Assembly: GCA_002408085.1 (NCBI GenBank)
Contig: DHQL01000004.1
Location: 24,356 to 88,355, forward strand
Length of the DNA stretch: 64,000 nt
Source of the DNA: Spirochaeta sp. UBA5339
GTDB taxonomy: Bacteria > Spirochaetota > Spirochaetia > DSM-2461
Direction of reading: 5' to 3'
Every line of letters starts with the position of its first letter. Positions within the stretch are counted from its first letter, which is position 1. A model generated the notes under the pieces. It worked only from the letters and a program-made list of their open reading frames with translations, was not told the DNA's origin and made no database searches. The translations under genes were made by a program, and so were the position numbers. Shown here in pieces: positions 8,407 to 17,610 of this stretch.

Positions 8407-9414
8407 ATGCAGATGTTGCAAAAGGAGAAAAAATTGAAAGTTGTAGTCAGTCACAGTCTGGCAGAGCCGGCTATGGACTATCTGAGAAGCCGGGTGGATG
8501 AAGTGGTCATTACAAAGGGCGGCGGCCGGGATGAGCTCCTTCCCGAGCTTGAAGACGCTGACGGTGTTATTGTCCGTATCGGCAGCATAACCGGCGAGAT
8601 GATGAACCGGTGTCCCCGCCTGAAGGTCATCGGCAGATCGGGAGTCGGATACGATGATATTGATGTTCCCGCGGCTTCGTCCCTCGGGATTCCGGTAACA
8701 ATAACGCCTGGTGGAAACGCCAGGGCCGTAGCGGAGCATACCTTCACTCTTATTCTGGCGGCGGCCAAGAATCTGGTTGCAATGGATGGGGCCACAAGAA
8801 AAGGTGACTTTTCCATTCGCACCAGCAGGACCAGTATGGAGCTATATGGCAAGAACCTCTTTCTCATGGGCTTCGGCTATATAGGAAAGCTGGTAGCCGG
8901 ATATGCCGCGGCATTCGGCATGACAGTTTCAGTCTATGATCCCTTTGTCCCTGCTCAGAGTGTGGAAGACATGGGATACAGATCTGTCTCTCATATTCCC
9001 GAAGGTATGAACAGGGCCGATGTGGTCTCTCTCCATCTGCCGCTGACAGAGGAGACGGAAAACCTCTTTTCCCGGGAGTATTTCTCTCTGATGAAAAAAA
9101 GAAGCATCCTGGTGAACTGTGCCAGGGGCGGAATTGTTGATGAGGCAGCCCTGAAGGAAGCCCTGGACAGTGAGGATATCTATGGTGCGGGACTGGATGT
9201 ATTTACAATTGAGCCCCCTCCTGCTGATCTTGCAGTTCTCAGTTCCAGAAACCTGACGGTATCACCCCATAATGCCTCACTTACAGAGGAGGCTGTTCTG
9301 TCTGTCCACCGGATGTGCGCGGAAAGCATTGTGTCCGTTCTGAATGGAACAAGATGGGATAAGGTGGCGGATGCCAGTGTATACGACCATGAAAAGTGGA
9401 GGACCCCGGTATGA
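8407..9414 (+). CDS. D-isomer 2-hydroxyacid dehydrogenase (phosphoglycerate dehydrogenase-like)
   Basis: The 335-residue NAD-dependent dehydrogenase has a cofactor-binding GFGYIGK near residues 156-162, catalytic Arg in NCARGGIVDE (near 238), Glu in FTIEPPP (near 267) and the His of SPHNASLTEEA (near 286). It interconverts 2-hydroxy and 2-oxo acids. The first ATG at 8407 is poorly spaced. A second in-frame ATG at 8413 and a TTG at 8434, preceded by AAAAGGAG, are alternatives; the TTG would start at LKVVVSHSLAEP and has the best ribosome-binding site. It lacks the C-terminal ACT domain of serine-pathway SerA, in keeping with a catabolic role. Confidence 0.88.
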   Translation: MQMLQKEKKLKVVVSHSLAEPAMDYLRSRVDEVVITKGGGRDELLPELEDADGVIVRIGSITGEMMNRCPRLKVIGRSGVGYDDIDVPAASSLGIPVTITPGGNARAVAEHTFTLILAAAKNLVAMDGATRKGDFSIRTSRTSMELYGKNLFLMGFGYIGKLVAGYAAAFGMTVSVYDPFVPAQSVEDMGYRSVSHIPEGMNRADVVSLHLPLTEETENLFSREYFSLMKKRSILVNCARGGIVDEAALKEALDSEDIYGAGLDVFTIEPPPADLAVLSSRNLTVSPHNASLTEEAVLSVHRMCAESIVSVLNGTRWDKVADASVYDHEKWRTPV

Positions 9415-9887
9415 TGAAAAAAGGTTTTAAGGATATCTACACAGGACTTGTTCTGTTTGCTGCATCACTGTTGATGTTCTTTTATGTGATTCCTCATCAT
9501 ATAAAGGCCTATACCGTATATGGACTGCCTCCCTCTTTCTTTCCGAAGGTCATTACCGTTGCCCTGGGTGTCTTCTCATTTATTCTGATTATCTCCGGCC
9601 TGCGTCAGGGCGGAAAAGAGGCATTCAGCCTTGAAGCAATAAAGGAGCATTTCAGGTCCATTGACGGAAGACCCGCAAGAAACGTTCTGATGATTTTCGG
9701 CATTGCCATTCTCTACTATATCGGTCTGGCAACTATCGGTTTCATCATCTCTACCCCCATTATAATCTTCCTCCTGGGAATAGCATTCCGTTGGAAGAGG
9801 TATGTCATCCTGATTCTGATTTCCGGTTTGACAACCACTGTGTTGTATCTGATTTTCGGCGTTGTACTTGGCAGTCCCCTGCCCTGA
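9411..9887 (+). CDS. tctB: TctB, small membrane subunit of a tripartite tricarboxylate transporter
   Basis: The 158-residue protein has four hydrophobic segments (about 8-28, 42-62, 85-118, 128-150) as in TctB. The start at 9411 has GGAGG eight bases upstream and its ATG overlaps the stop of the dehydrogenase gene. Together with TctA and TctC it forms a secondary, binding-protein-dependent importer for carboxylates in the cytoplasmic membrane. Operon position implies that it brings in the acid consumed by the enzymes upstream. Confidence 0.88.
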   Translation: MMKKGFKDIYTGLVLFAASLLMFFYVIPHHIKAYTVYGLPPSFFPKVITVALGVFSFILIISGLRQGGKEAFSLEAIKEHFRSIDGRPARNVLMIFGIAILYYIGLATIGFIISTPIIIFLLGIAFRWKRYVILILISGLTTTVLYLIFGVVLGSPLP

Positions 9888-9897
9888 GGAGTGAATT

Positions 9898-11394
9898 ATG
9901 TTTCATATGATAATAAACGGGTTTGTGGATATCTTAACTGTAGTCAATCTGCTGTGGATTGTATTTGGTACTCTTCTGGGAATCATCATCGGTGCCATTC
10001 CGGGACTGACGGCTACCATGGGAGTTGCCCTGCTTCTGCCCCTTACCTTCGGTATGGACACTCTCCCTGCAATCAGTATGCTGCTGGGAATTTACTGCGG
10101 AGGCATGTACGGCGGATCGATTACAGCCATTCTGATAAATACACCGGGAACTCCAGCGGCAGCGGCAACCAGTCTTGACGGCTACCCCCTGGCGAAAAAG
10201 GGACAGGCCGGCAAGGCTCTGAAGATGGCCATCTTCAGCTCCACTGTGGGAGGTCTGTTCAGTGCGCTGATGCTGATTCTTATTGCTCCCCAGCTGGCCA
10301 AACTTGCCCTGAAATTCGGACCTCCCGAGTACTTTGCTCTTGTACTGCTGGGACTGACTGTAATTGCCGGTATCAGCGGCAAGAGTCTGACCAAGGGACT
10401 TATTGCCGGTTCCCTGGGGCTTCTCATGTCCTGCATAGGTCTTGATCCCATGCTCGGAATGCCCCGGCTTACCTTCGGCAACATCTACCTCTCCAGCGGT
10501 CTCTCTACGGTACCCGTCCTGATTGGGCTCTTCGCCATCGCCGAGATTCTGGAAAACTCCGAGAAGATTGGTGTTCAGGGAAAGAAACTGACCCTTCATA
10601 AGATCAGCGGAGATCAGCGGGTCAGCTTCAAGGAGTTCAAGAGTCATTTTCTTACCATGATCAAGGGATCTCTGATCGGTACCTATATCGGGATTATCCC
10701 CGGAATAGGCAGCGGAGTATCGGCCTTTGTAAGCTACAACGAGGCCAAGCGCAGTTCCAAACATCCCGAGAACTTCGGAAAAGGCGAGATGGCCGGTGTG
10801 GTCGCCTCGGAGTCCGCAAACAATGGTGCTACCGGAGCCACCCTGATTCCCCTGCTTACTCTTGGGATTCCCGGTGATGTGGTCACCGCCGTTCTTCTGG
10901 GAGCATTTATGATCCAGGGACTGACACCGGGACCTCTTCTTTTCAGAGACCACGGAAGCACAATATTTGCAATTTTTGCGGGTTTTATTCTGATAAATAT
11001 CGTTATGTTCATCTTCGGTCTGACAGGGGTCAAATACTTTGCCCTTGTTAATAATCTTCCTGCGGAACTGCTCTACAGCGTCATATTTGTTATGTGTGCC
11101 GTAGGTGCCTTTGCAGTGGACAACAGCCTGTTCAATGTCCTTGTGGTATTGATATTCGGCCTGGCAGGTTACCTGTTCCGAAAGCTGGAGATACCAGGGG
11201 GGCCATTCCTGATTGCCTTTCTTCTGGGGCCGTTGTTTGAATCTAATATGAGACGAACTGTGATTTTATACGACGGAAATATGCTTCAGATTGTAAAGTC
11301 ACCCATAGCCATGTTCTTTCTGATTCTTTGTGCAATATCACTGTTTTTCATAATCAGAAACAACAGTCAGTTAAAAAAAATTGAGAGGAATTAA
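9898..11394 (+). CDS. tctA: TctA, large permease subunit of a tripartite tricarboxylate transporter
   Basis: The 498-residue polytopic protein has the TctA signature GIIIGAIPGLTATMGVAL at about residues 27-44, its internal repeat (GTYIGIIPGIGSGVSAFVSY near 257-276), and LTLGIPGDVVTAVLLGAFMIQG near 318-340. About ten to twelve membrane segments are visible. It is the transport channel of the system and begins 10 bases after tctB with GAGGAG before the ATG. Normal full length for the family. Confidence 0.93.
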   Translation: MFHMIINGFVDILTVVNLLWIVFGTLLGIIIGAIPGLTATMGVALLLPLTFGMDTLPAISMLLGIYCGGMYGGSITAILINTPGTPAAAATSLDGYPLAKKGQAGKALKMAIFSSTVGGLFSALMLILIAPQLAKLALKFGPPEYFALVLLGLTVIAGISGKSLTKGLIAGSLGLLMSCIGLDPMLGMPRLTFGNIYLSSGLSTVPVLIGLFAIAEILENSEKIGVQGKKLTLHKISGDQRVSFKEFKSHFLTMIKGSLIGTYIGIIPGIGSGVSAFVSYNEAKRSSKHPENFGKGEMAGVVASESANNGATGATLIPLLTLGIPGDVVTAVLLGAFMIQGLTPGPLLFRDHGSTIFAIFAGFILINIVMFIFGLTGVKYFALVNNLPAELLYSVIFVMCAVGAFAVDNSLFNVLVVLIFGLAGYLFRKLEIPGGPFLIAFLLGPLFESNMRRTVILYDGNMLQIVKSPIAMFFLILCAISLFFIIRNNSQLKKIERN

Positions 11395-11448
11395 GCGGAT
11401 TACTGCAGTAGTGCAGATAATGGATTTTTAATGACAAAGGAGTATCTT

Positions 11449-12438
11449 ATGAAAAAAGCGTTAATGATCCTGATGGTTGCTTTAATGGCAGGCGGAATGG
11501 CTCTTTGGGCCGGAGGACAGCAGGAGGCGGAAAGTGCCGAAAGTTATCCTTCAAAACCCATGACTCTGGTTGTTGAGTACAATGCCGGCGGATCAACGGA
11601 TATGCTTGGGCGGGCAATTGCTTCAATTATACCCAAGTATATGTCTCAGCCCATGGTTGTTGTCAATAAACCCGGAGGAAGCGGAATGATCGGTGTTGAT
11701 TATGTTCTGAAGTCCAATCCTGACGGATACACACTGGGAACAACCTCTTCCGGTCCCTTTACTACAGTACCTCTTACCCAGCAGTCACCCTATGATCCCA
11801 TTGAGGATGTAGTATTTATCGCCAATTTCACTCTCGGTCCCATAGCAATCTGTGTTCCCGCTGACGCTCCCTGGAATGATCTGAATGATCTTGTAAAAGA
11901 CGCCAAGGCGAATCCCGGTAAACTGATATACGGTCAGAATGCTCCCGGAGGAACAACCCATATGGCCATGGAAACATTCAGAGCCGCAGCTGGAATTGAT
12001 ATGAAGATGATTCCCTATAACAGCGGTTCCGAGGTTGCAGCAGCCCTGCTGGGTGGCCATGTAAATACAGGAACTCTTTCTCCTGCAGAAGCAGCAGAAC
12101 ATGTAAAGGCCGGAACCCTGAAGATGCTGGGTGTATTCAATGCCGAAAGGATGACCGACTATCCCGATGTAAAAACAGCCGTTGAACAGGGATATGATGT
12201 TCAGATTGCCGTTCCCAAGGGCGTTTTCGCTCCTGCAGCACTTGATCCAGCAAAGATTAAAATGCTGGAGGAAGCTCTTGAAAAGGTTTACAACGATGAG
12301 GAGTTTGTCGCCATCGCCAAAAAGATCGGTCTCGGACCTGAACTTTACTGGATGAACATGGAAGACTCTCAGAAGTTTATGTCCGGTATGTACAATGCCA
12401 TGAAACCGGTAGTTGAAAGTCTCGGACTGGGCAACTAG
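11449..12438 (+). CDS. tctC: TctC, periplasmic carboxylate-binding protein of the tripartite transporter
   Basis: The 329-residue Bug/TctC-family protein has a signal peptide (MKKALMILMVALMAGGMALWA) followed by GGQQEAESAES, a mature N-terminus often seen in spirochaete binding proteins. Family features include YPSKPMTLVVEYNAGGSTDMLGR and NKPGGSGMIGVDYV. The start at 11449 is chosen because AAGGAG sits at 11437-11442; an ATG at 11431 would put non-signal residues first. It captures the carboxylate in the periplasm and delivers it to TctAB. Last gene of the operon, followed by a strong terminator. Confidence 0.92.
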   Translation: MKKALMILMVALMAGGMALWAGGQQEAESAESYPSKPMTLVVEYNAGGSTDMLGRAIASIIPKYMSQPMVVVNKPGGSGMIGVDYVLKSNPDGYTLGTTSSGPFTTVPLTQQSPYDPIEDVVFIANFTLGPIAICVPADAPWNDLNDLVKDAKANPGKLIYGQNAPGGTTHMAMETFRAAAGIDMKMIPYNSGSEVAAALLGGHVNTGTLSPAEAAEHVKAGTLKMLGVFNAERMTDYPDVKTAVEQGYDVQIAVPKGVFAPAALDPAKIKMLEEALEKVYNDEEFVAIAKKIGLGPELYWMNMEDSQKFMSGMYNAMKPVVESLGLGN

Positions 12439-12462
12439 ACGGGAAAACTGGAGCCATAGATT

Positions 12463-12490
12463 GAGTTATCCGCTTTACCGCGGATAGCTC
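12463..12490 (+). terminator. Intrinsic terminator of the acid-sugar/tct operon
   Basis: An 11-bp stem (GAGTTATCCGC pairing GCGGATAGCTC with one G-T pair, 6-base loop) followed by TTTCTGTTT. It separates the operon from the activator gene. Confidence 0.85.
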
Positions 12491-12547
12491 TTTCTGTTTA
12501 TAAAAACATGAAATCTCCGATCCTGAAAAATATGCTATAGTTCCCCT

Positions 12548-14425
12548 ATGAAATTAGTGTTTATTGCACCCTATCATAACCTCAAGAAGATCGCCGAATC
12601 AGTTATTGCAGAACACAGCCTTGATATTGAGTGCTATATCGGGAATCTGGAACAGGGGCTGCAGATTGCCCGTAAACTGGAAGCAGAGTCTCCCTGCATC
12701 TTTATCAGCCGCGGCGGAACTGCCTCGGTTATCAGAGATAATCTCTATTCCAATGTTATAGAGGTTAAGGTCTCTCCCTTTGATCTGCTTCAGGTTCTTA
12801 CCCCTTATATCGGTGACAGTCAAATACGCATTGGAATAGTCGGTTTCAACAGCCTTCTGCAGCCCGCCCGGTCTGTCTGCTCCATTCTGGGACTTCAGGT
12901 CTCATACTACCGAATTAAAGATGAGTATGAGGTTTTCGATAAGATCAATCAGATAAGAGATGACAAGATAGATGTTATTGTCGGAGATGTCATATCCGTC
13001 AGAGTCGCAAGAAAGTACGACCTGAAATATCACCTGATCGAGTCCAGTGAAGAGGCCGTAAAAGATGCCTTTGACAAAGCTCTGTCCATAATGTCAAACA
13101 TTCATCTTGAGCTGGAGAAGCTCGGTAAAACCAGAGCCGTCTTTGATTCAGTCAAGGATGGAATAATCGCTGTTGACCGTGATCTGAAGATTGAACAGTT
13201 CAATCTGCAGGCTAAAGAATTTCTGCTTGGCAAGTACAGGGAAGGGTCATTGAAGGGATATTCCATTCTTGATTTTATAGAGAGCAGTGATCTCCCTGAG
13301 GTGCTCGCCAGAAAAGAACAGTCCAACGGCAAGCTCTTTCAGGTAGGTAAAAAAACCTTTGTCTTCAACTCTGCTCCCGTTGTAATAGACGGGGTTGCCG
13401 AGGGGGCCGTCTCTGTTTTTCAGCCAGTTTCAGAACTGCAGAAAATGGAGAGCCGGGTCAGATCACAGCTGCATAAAAAAGGCCTTACAGCAAAGTATCA
13501 CTTCGATGATATCATCAGCACAGCTCCCTCCATGCTGAGCTGCCTGAAGCATGCCAGGCAGTACGGCTCAACTCTGAGTAATATTCTGATTACAGGGGAA
13601 ACAGGGACGGGCAAGGAGCTACTGGCCCAGAGTATTCATAATGACAGCCCCGTAAAGGATGGCCCTTTTGTTGCCGTTAACTGCAGCGCCCTTTCGCCGA
13701 CTCTGCTGGAAAGTGAGCTCTTCGGCTATGTGGGCGGTGCCTTTACAGGGGCATTGAAGGGCGGGAAAACAGGGCTTTTTGAGCTGGCCCATCACGGGAC
13801 AATCTTCCTGGATGAAATAAACTCAATGGATATCAAGCTTCAGGCAAGACTTCTCCGGGTACTCCAGGAACAGGAAATAATGAGACTGGGGGATGAAAGG
13901 ATTATTCCCATATCCGTCCGGGTCATCTGCGCCACCAACAGCAATCTGAATGAGGAGGTGGAGAAGGGAATGCTGCGGAAGGACCTTTTCTACCGTCTGT
14001 CTGTTCTGGAAATTGAGATACCAAATCTGGAGAATAGAAAAGATGATATCCTGCCTCTGTTTAAACACTTTATTGTATCCGGTAATTCTCCGGTTCCCAA
14101 TATCACAATATCCAGGGATTTTGAGAAATGCCTGCTGGAATATTCATGGCCGGGTAATGTCCGTGAACTTGAGAATATGGCAGAGAAATATATGACTCTT
14201 ATTCAAATTGAATCACAGTCTGATGTGGAGAACATTCTCTGTAACAGATTAAAAAGAGAGGGGCTCTCCTCCGGTCATTCCTCTTTTTCCGGTTCACTCA
14301 AGGATATTGAGGCGGGAATTATCGAGCAGATATTCCAGGAGGAAGACAGAAATATCTCAAGAACCGCAAGCCGCCTTCAGATTGACAGAAACACATTGAA
14401 AAGAAAGCTGTCCCTACAGACCTGA
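12548..14425 (+). CDS. Sigma-54-dependent activator with PrpR N-terminal sensor domain
   Basis: The 625-residue regulator comprises a PrpR-type ligand-binding domain (about 1-185), a PAS domain (about 190-300), an AAA+ domain (about 320-545) with Walker A GETGTGKE near 350, the sigma-54 contact loop GAFTGA near 398 and Walker B IFLDEIN, and a Fis-type helix-turn-helix at about 585-622 (NISRTASRLQIDRNTLKRKL). PrpR-type sensors bind small organic acids or CoA-pathway intermediates. It lies just behind the tct operon, whose promoter matches the sigma-54 consensus, so it very probably activates that operon. The intact GAFTGA and Walker motifs indicate a working ATPase. Confidence 0.93.
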   Translation: MKLVFIAPYHNLKKIAESVIAEHSLDIECYIGNLEQGLQIARKLEAESPCIFISRGGTASVIRDNLYSNVIEVKVSPFDLLQVLTPYIGDSQIRIGIVGFNSLLQPARSVCSILGLQVSYYRIKDEYEVFDKINQIRDDKIDVIVGDVISVRVARKYDLKYHLIESSEEAVKDAFDKALSIMSNIHLELEKLGKTRAVFDSVKDGIIAVDRDLKIEQFNLQAKEFLLGKYREGSLKGYSILDFIESSDLPEVLARKEQSNGKLFQVGKKTFVFNSAPVVIDGVAEGAVSVFQPVSELQKMESRVRSQLHKKGLTAKYHFDDIISTAPSMLSCLKHARQYGSTLSNILITGETGTGKELLAQSIHNDSPVKDGPFVAVNCSALSPTLLESELFGYVGGAFTGALKGGKTGLFELAHHGTIFLDEINSMDIKLQARLLRVLQEQEIMRLGDERIIPISVRVICATNSNLNEEVEKGMLRKDLFYRLSVLEIEIPNLENRKDDILPLFKHFIVSGNSPVPNITISRDFEKCLLEYSWPGNVRELENMAEKYMTLIQIESQSDVENILCNRLKREGLSSGHSSFSGSLKDIEAGIIEQIFQEEDRNISRTASRLQIDRNTLKRKLSLQT

Positions 14426-14583
14426 AGGCACACTGTAAACAGCGCCCTCATTCCGGTACCATCAAAAAAATCAAATCTTCCACTCTTTGTGTGTTAAGCT
14501 TTATATTAAGCAGGTATTTCTGAATGTCTGCTCTGATAAATTGCGGTTTTTGAACCTGTTTCCATTCATTGGGGAGGTTGGGA

Positions 14584-15540
14584 ATGAAGAAGCTTTTTCT
14601 GTCCGCTCTTTTGATTGTCCTCTCTTCTGCCGTTTTTCCACAGAAATTTGATGAACCCTTTGATTTCTATGTCTTTGATATGTCTGAGGCAGGAGGGCTC
14701 TTTCAGAATACCCTCAGATATATGGAGGCCATGGAAGACGGCCGTATGTCAGATCCCGAGGATATTGCCTACCTGTTGAATGTCGCCTATGTGCGGGATG
14801 TGGAAGAGTATGAGATGACCTGCCTCTTTCTGCAGTCCTATTTCAGAGAGTCCAGAAATGAGAATGTACAGAGTGTAGCCTCATCCTTCTGGGGGGATAT
14901 CATCAATGAAACCCATAGCGGCGTGATGGAAAAAAACTATGGGGCAGAACTCCTTGAAGGGGAGGGGGATTCGCCCGGCCGCTATTTTTATGCCGAAGAG
15001 GAACTCTATACTGAGAATATAAGATTCAGCCAGCTCTATACCCTGCAGTCCGATGACCGGATTCTCCAATCCTTTATTCCCGCGGCCCGGTGGAATGCCC
15101 TCCGCTTTTCAGAAAACTCTTCAAGAACATCCTTCCTGACCGGAGGCAGGAGCGAAGCCCTCTCTGTTGTCATGAATCAGGAATCCTACACCGAAACTCC
15201 CGTGGTCGATGGAAGTGAACCCTATCTCTACGATCTGTCCGCCTACGGTGTCAGCCGGCAGAACAATGCCGATCTGACTCTCCTTGAAATTATTACAGAC
15301 AGTGACAACCAGTTTATCTTTAAAATCAGTCTCTATCTCGAGTCAGCCAAAACGGTATACTCCCTCAGGTACGAGTACAATATATCGGGCAATAATATCA
15401 ACTTTCCTGTTTTTTCAGATCTGAAGAAGCATCTGCTCTACTACTCCTTCCTGACCTATCTGGAACCGGTGGAAAAATCTTCAGACCCCGGTCTTTTGAC
15501 TTATTCCCCGGGTTCCAGTATTATAATTGCACGCAATTAG
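14584..15540 (+). CDS. Secreted protein of unknown function
   Basis: I do not recognise a family. The 318-residue product starts with a signal peptide (MKKLFLSALLIVLSSAVFPQ), so it is exported and probably periplasmic. The start at 14584 has GGGGAGG six bases upstream. The mature part is acidic and mixed, with an aromatic-rich C-terminal half (LYDLSAYGVSRQNNADLTLLEIITDSDNQF). It sits between the sigma-54 activator and a LacI regulator with 17 bases to the latter, so the last two may be cotranscribed. Confidence 0.7.
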   Translation: MKKLFLSALLIVLSSAVFPQKFDEPFDFYVFDMSEAGGLFQNTLRYMEAMEDGRMSDPEDIAYLLNVAYVRDVEEYEMTCLFLQSYFRESRNENVQSVASSFWGDIINETHSGVMEKNYGAELLEGEGDSPGRYFYAEEELYTENIRFSQLYTLQSDDRILQSFIPAARWNALRFSENSSRTSFLTGGRSEALSVVMNQESYTETPVVDGSEPYLYDLSAYGVSRQNNADLTLLEIITDSDNQFIFKISLYLESAKTVYSLRYEYNISGNNINFPVFSDLKKHLLYYSFLTYLEPVEKSSDPGLLTYSPGSSIIIARN

Positions 15541-15557
15541 TCTCCTCAAGGACCGTT

Positions 15558-16559
15558 ATGAGCAAGAAAGTCACCCTTTATGATATAGCCGAAGAGCTGA
15601 ATATCTCACCCAGTACCGTCTCCCGGGTTCTCAACAACTCCACCCTGATCAGTGATGAGCGCTCCAGGCAGATTCTTGAAACAGCCGAAAGGCTGGGGTA
15701 CAGGAAAAGACCTATTCGCAAACATATGAGCCGGGCCATCCTGAATATTCACCTCTTTCTGCCGGTGGCGGATAACTCGGTGAGCCACTTCTTCTACAAC
15801 ATCTCCGAGCTTATCGAGGCGGTGCAGGAGGGCTTCGGGGACGTGCGGCTGAACTTTGTCACAAGAATCAATGACGGAAACCTGGAGTTTCTCGAGCGGA
15901 AGAAGACCGGCCAGATCGACGGCTGTATCTTTGCCTTTACCAAGCCCGGAGCCAGGCTGGCCTCGGAGCTGGATGCCAGACACATCCCCTTTATCCTTCT
16001 GAACAGAAAGGGGCGGAAGGGCAGTTCCATCTACTATGATGCCGCCGGAGGTATGAAGCTGATTGCACGCCGGCTATGGGATGCCAGGGGGGAGAGTCTG
16101 AAGCCCTGCTTTATCGGCTTCAAGGGGCTGAAGGAGGTCTCCAGAGACCGGTTCAATGCCTCACTCTCGGTGTTCGGAGAACTGGGTCTGGGCTTTTCCG
16201 AAGCAGACTGTTATGACATACCCGATTTCAGCTGCATAAAAGACGAGGTCGTCCCCTGGATTATTTCAGGAGGATACAATGCTGTTATCGCCTTCAACGA
16301 TGTTGTGGCTCTGACCCTTCTTCACAACCTGACCCTTGCGGGCAAGTCGGTGCCCGGTGACATGGCCCTAACCGGTGTGGACAAGTCCCCTCTTCAGAGC
16401 ATATTCGATACAAAGATTGATACGGTCTCCCTCTCCATCCACGAGCTTGGACGGCGGGCCGGCGAGTGGCTCCAGTCCTGGATTATGGAGAAAAACGAAG
16501 AGCCCCTCCGGCTTGTTCTTGACTGTGAGTATGTGCCCGGAGAGACCATCGGATCTTAA
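15558..16559 (+). CDS. LacI family transcriptional regulator
   Basis: The 333-residue regulator has the LacI DNA-binding motif at residues 4-45 (VTLYDIAEELNISPSTVSRV, with the hinge ETAERLGYRKRP). A periplasmic-binding-protein-like effector domain fills the remainder (FNDVVALTLLHNL, GDMALTGVDKSPL). The effector is probably a sugar. No sugar operon adjoins it, so its target lies elsewhere or it controls the secreted protein gene upstream. Its TAA stop overlaps the stop of the convergent binding-protein gene by four bases, with no terminator between them. Confidence 0.9.
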   Translation: MSKKVTLYDIAEELNISPSTVSRVLNNSTLISDERSRQILETAERLGYRKRPIRKHMSRAILNIHLFLPVADNSVSHFFYNISELIEAVQEGFGDVRLNFVTRINDGNLEFLERKKTGQIDGCIFAFTKPGARLASELDARHIPFILLNRKGRKGSSIYYDAAGGMKLIARRLWDARGESLKPCFIGFKGLKEVSRDRFNASLSVFGELGLGFSEADCYDIPDFSCIKDEVVPWIISGGYNAVIAFNDVVALTLLHNLTLAGKSVPGDMALTGVDKSPLQSIFDTKIDTVSLSIHELGRRAGEWLQSWIMEKNEEPLRLVLDCEYVPGETIGS

Positions 16560-17545
16560 TCAATATGAAAGAAGAGGGAGTAGAACTCCTCTATTCCTCT
16601 GGCGTCTGCAGGGAACTGTTCGGGGTAGAAGAGGTGACGCATCCAGATAATTCCCGCCAGCTGGTTGACTGATGGCGGCTTGTCGAAGGCGTTAAAGGGC
16701 GCATGGGGAACAATGGCCACTTCCGCATCCAGAGCAGCCCATCTGCCTGTGGAGTAGAGGGCTCCGTCGTTAAGTTTACTCCTGGTTTCATGGCCGGCGA
16801 TTATAATCTCGGGTTGTCCGATAATCAGTTCTTCAAAGGAGATCTGCATGGGGCCGGACTCTCTGTTATAGGGGGACTTGACCACATTGTTTCCGCCGCA
16901 TAGTTCAATGAGGTACTGATTCACCGTTCCTGCGGGATAGGTATCCAGGCCCAGGCTGCTCAGGGAGTAGAACACCTTTTTCCTGTCGGTCTCTGCAAGG
17001 CTGTCGCTGAAGGCTTTTGTCTCTCTGATCAGCTTGTCCGCAAATGTTCCCAGCTCGGCGGCTCTCGCCTCTCTTCCCAGTACCCTTCCAAGAAGCTCAT
17101 AGGCTTCGGCCACCCTGTGAATGTCGTTGTCTATATAAAGAACGGGTATATCCAGCTGTGCTTCAACTCTGTCGCAGACCTCTTTTACCGAGTTTGACAT
17201 GGGTCCTTGAAGAAGGATAAAGTCCGGATTCAGTCTGAGAATCTCTTCCTTGTTGGCGGCTTTGCCGTTGCCCCATAGTGTTCCCAGTACGGGCAGGTCC
17301 TGATACTCATCGGGCAGCATGGCCAGGGCGTCTTTAGCCATTTTGAAATTCCAGTTGGCAAGAAGATCCGGAGCAAGGCTGTAAAGAAAAACAGAGGCTG
17401 TAGGGTTTCCGCTTTCCACAATGGTAATTTTTTCAGAGTCGGGAAGGGTAACGGTCCGTCCAAACATATCGGTAACTGTCTGATCGGCGGCTGCAAAGCT
17501 CAGGACTGTCAGCATCAAAGCGGTTAAGGTAAACACCTTTTTCAT
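16556..17545 (-). CDS. Orphan metal/siderophore-type ABC substrate-binding protein (paralogue of the gene at 27456)
   Basis: The 329-residue protein of the FecB/BtuF/TroA-like class has a signal peptide (MKKVFTLTALMLTVLSFAAA) followed by QTVTDMFGRTVTLP. The conserved block KEEILRLNPDFILLQGPM follows, and a C-terminal FNAFDKPPSVNQLAGIIW. It is very similar along its whole length to the binding protein of the operon at 24567-30245, by eye about three quarters of positions. I start it at MKKVF, preceded by AGGAG; an upstream in-frame ATG at 17590 lacks support. No permease or ATPase adjoins it, so it probably shares the other operon's permease. Divergent from an outer-membrane barrel gene. Confidence 0.88.
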   Translation of the reverse strand: MKKVFTLTALMLTVLSFAAADQTVTDMFGRTVTLPDSEKITIVESGNPTASVFLYSLAPDLLANWNFKMAKDALAMLPDEYQDLPVLGTLWGNGKAANKEEILRLNPDFILLQGPMSNSVKEVCDRVEAQLDIPVLYIDNDIHRVAEAYELLGRVLGREARAAELGTFADKLIRETKAFSDSLAETDRKKVFYSLSSLGLDTYPAGTVNQYLIELCGGNNVVKSPYNRESGPMQISFEELIIGQPEIIIAGHETRSKLNDGALYSTGRWAALDAEVAIVPHAPFNAFDKPPSVNQLAGIIWMRHLFYPEQFPADARGIEEFYSLFFHID

Positions 17546-17610
17546 AGAGAAGTCTCCTGTAATATTTGAATCTGTACTCATTTCAACCAAAAAAAAGTTA
17601 ATGTGAATAA

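Noticed and set aside
9934..10953. 339-codon open frame on the minus strand opposite tctA
   Set aside because: It lies entirely inside an unmistakable TctA gene, and its translation is rich in Gly, Gln and Ser without any fold pattern; a shadow frame.
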